From: Zasmidium citrigriseum
Taxonomy: Eukaryota > Ascomycota > Dothideomycetes > Mycosphaerellales > Mycosphaerellaceae
Assembly (NCBI GenBank): GCA_002786025.1
Contig: NHNW01000072.1
Location: 2,176-66,175 of the forward strand
Direction: 5' to 3'
DNA: 64,000 bases
In this document: in pieces, positions 63,841 through 64,000 of the stretch
Layout of the letters: the number at the start of each line of letters is the position of its first letter
How positions within the stretch are numbered: position 1 is the stretch's first letter
The notes under the pieces: generated by a model
What the model was told of the DNA's origin: nothing
The model's input: the letters and a program-made list of their open reading frames with translations, nothing else
Database searches by the model: none
Translations under genes and position numbers: made by a program

Positions 63841-64000
63841 GCGGCTAGGCGGCCGTGCCCGCGGCACGGCCAACTGAAGCTAGTCTTGCAATGCTGGAGA
63901 GTCTCCCGTCGAGGCCTTGCAGGAGCTAGGGAGAAGTCGTGCTGCGAACGATGCTAATAAGTGTATTCAAAGCCGACGAGCATCCTGGCAGGAACAGGCA
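63841..64000. other. Return to normal composition, with a perfect 21-bp palindrome
   Basis: From about 63840 CA and TG are common again. At 63851-63871 a perfect inverted repeat has 9-bp arms GGCCGTGCC and GGCACGGCC around CGC. The remaining 130 bases have no convincing frame; a gene may begin beyond the window. Confidence 0.55.

Overview
The window looks like nuclear DNA of a filamentous ascomycete (Pezizomycotina). The evidence is fungal spliceosomal introns of 48-61 nt with CTNAC-type branch sites, a CYP52-type P450, an FSH-type serine hydrolase, and long blocks with the signature of repeat-induced point mutation (RIP). In these blocks CA and TG dinucleotides are almost absent, TA is in excess, CG is kept, and old reading frames are full of TAG/TAA where CAG, CAA or TGG is expected. 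Class and species cannot be fixed from the sequence; a Dothideomycete-like genome would fit.

Layout. (1) 1-4.9 kb is moderately RIPed and holds two divergent, frame-intact but stop-riddled pseudo-ORFs of unknown family. (2) At 4.78-5.05 kb a 51-bp tandem repeat leads into a short pocket that escaped RIP. (3) 5.05-32.1 kb is saturated RIP sequence built of nested duplications and minisatellite arrays, with a tRNA-like relic at 24.35-24.5 kb. (4) 32.1-38.7 kb is an island of normal composition with four intact genes. (5) 38.7-63.84 kb is saturated RIP sequence with a complete but dead Helitron (about 43.5-48.83 kb), hairpin-bearing repeats after it, two families of short recurring palindromes, a second unknown pseudo-ORF, and a repeat shared by its two ends. 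(6) From about 63.84 kb composition returns to normal, just before a perfect 21-bp palindrome.

The gene island carries a fatty acyl-CoA reductase-like gene (+), a CYP52-type P450 (-), an FSH1-type serine hydrolase (+) and a secreted Thr/Ser- and Cys-rich protein with a Stig1-like motif (-). The orientations alternate: two convergent pairs with stops 21 and 57 bp apart, and one divergent pair sharing a 0.7-kb promoter region. The reductase and P450 act on related fatty-acyl substrates, so a small lipid-modifying pair (fatty alcohol or omega-hydroxy fatty acid) is a reasonable inference, but there is no scaffold synthase in the window.

Gene structures were built by hand from splice sites, reading phase and conserved motifs. 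Repeat-block boundaries and pseudo-ORF ends are approximate.
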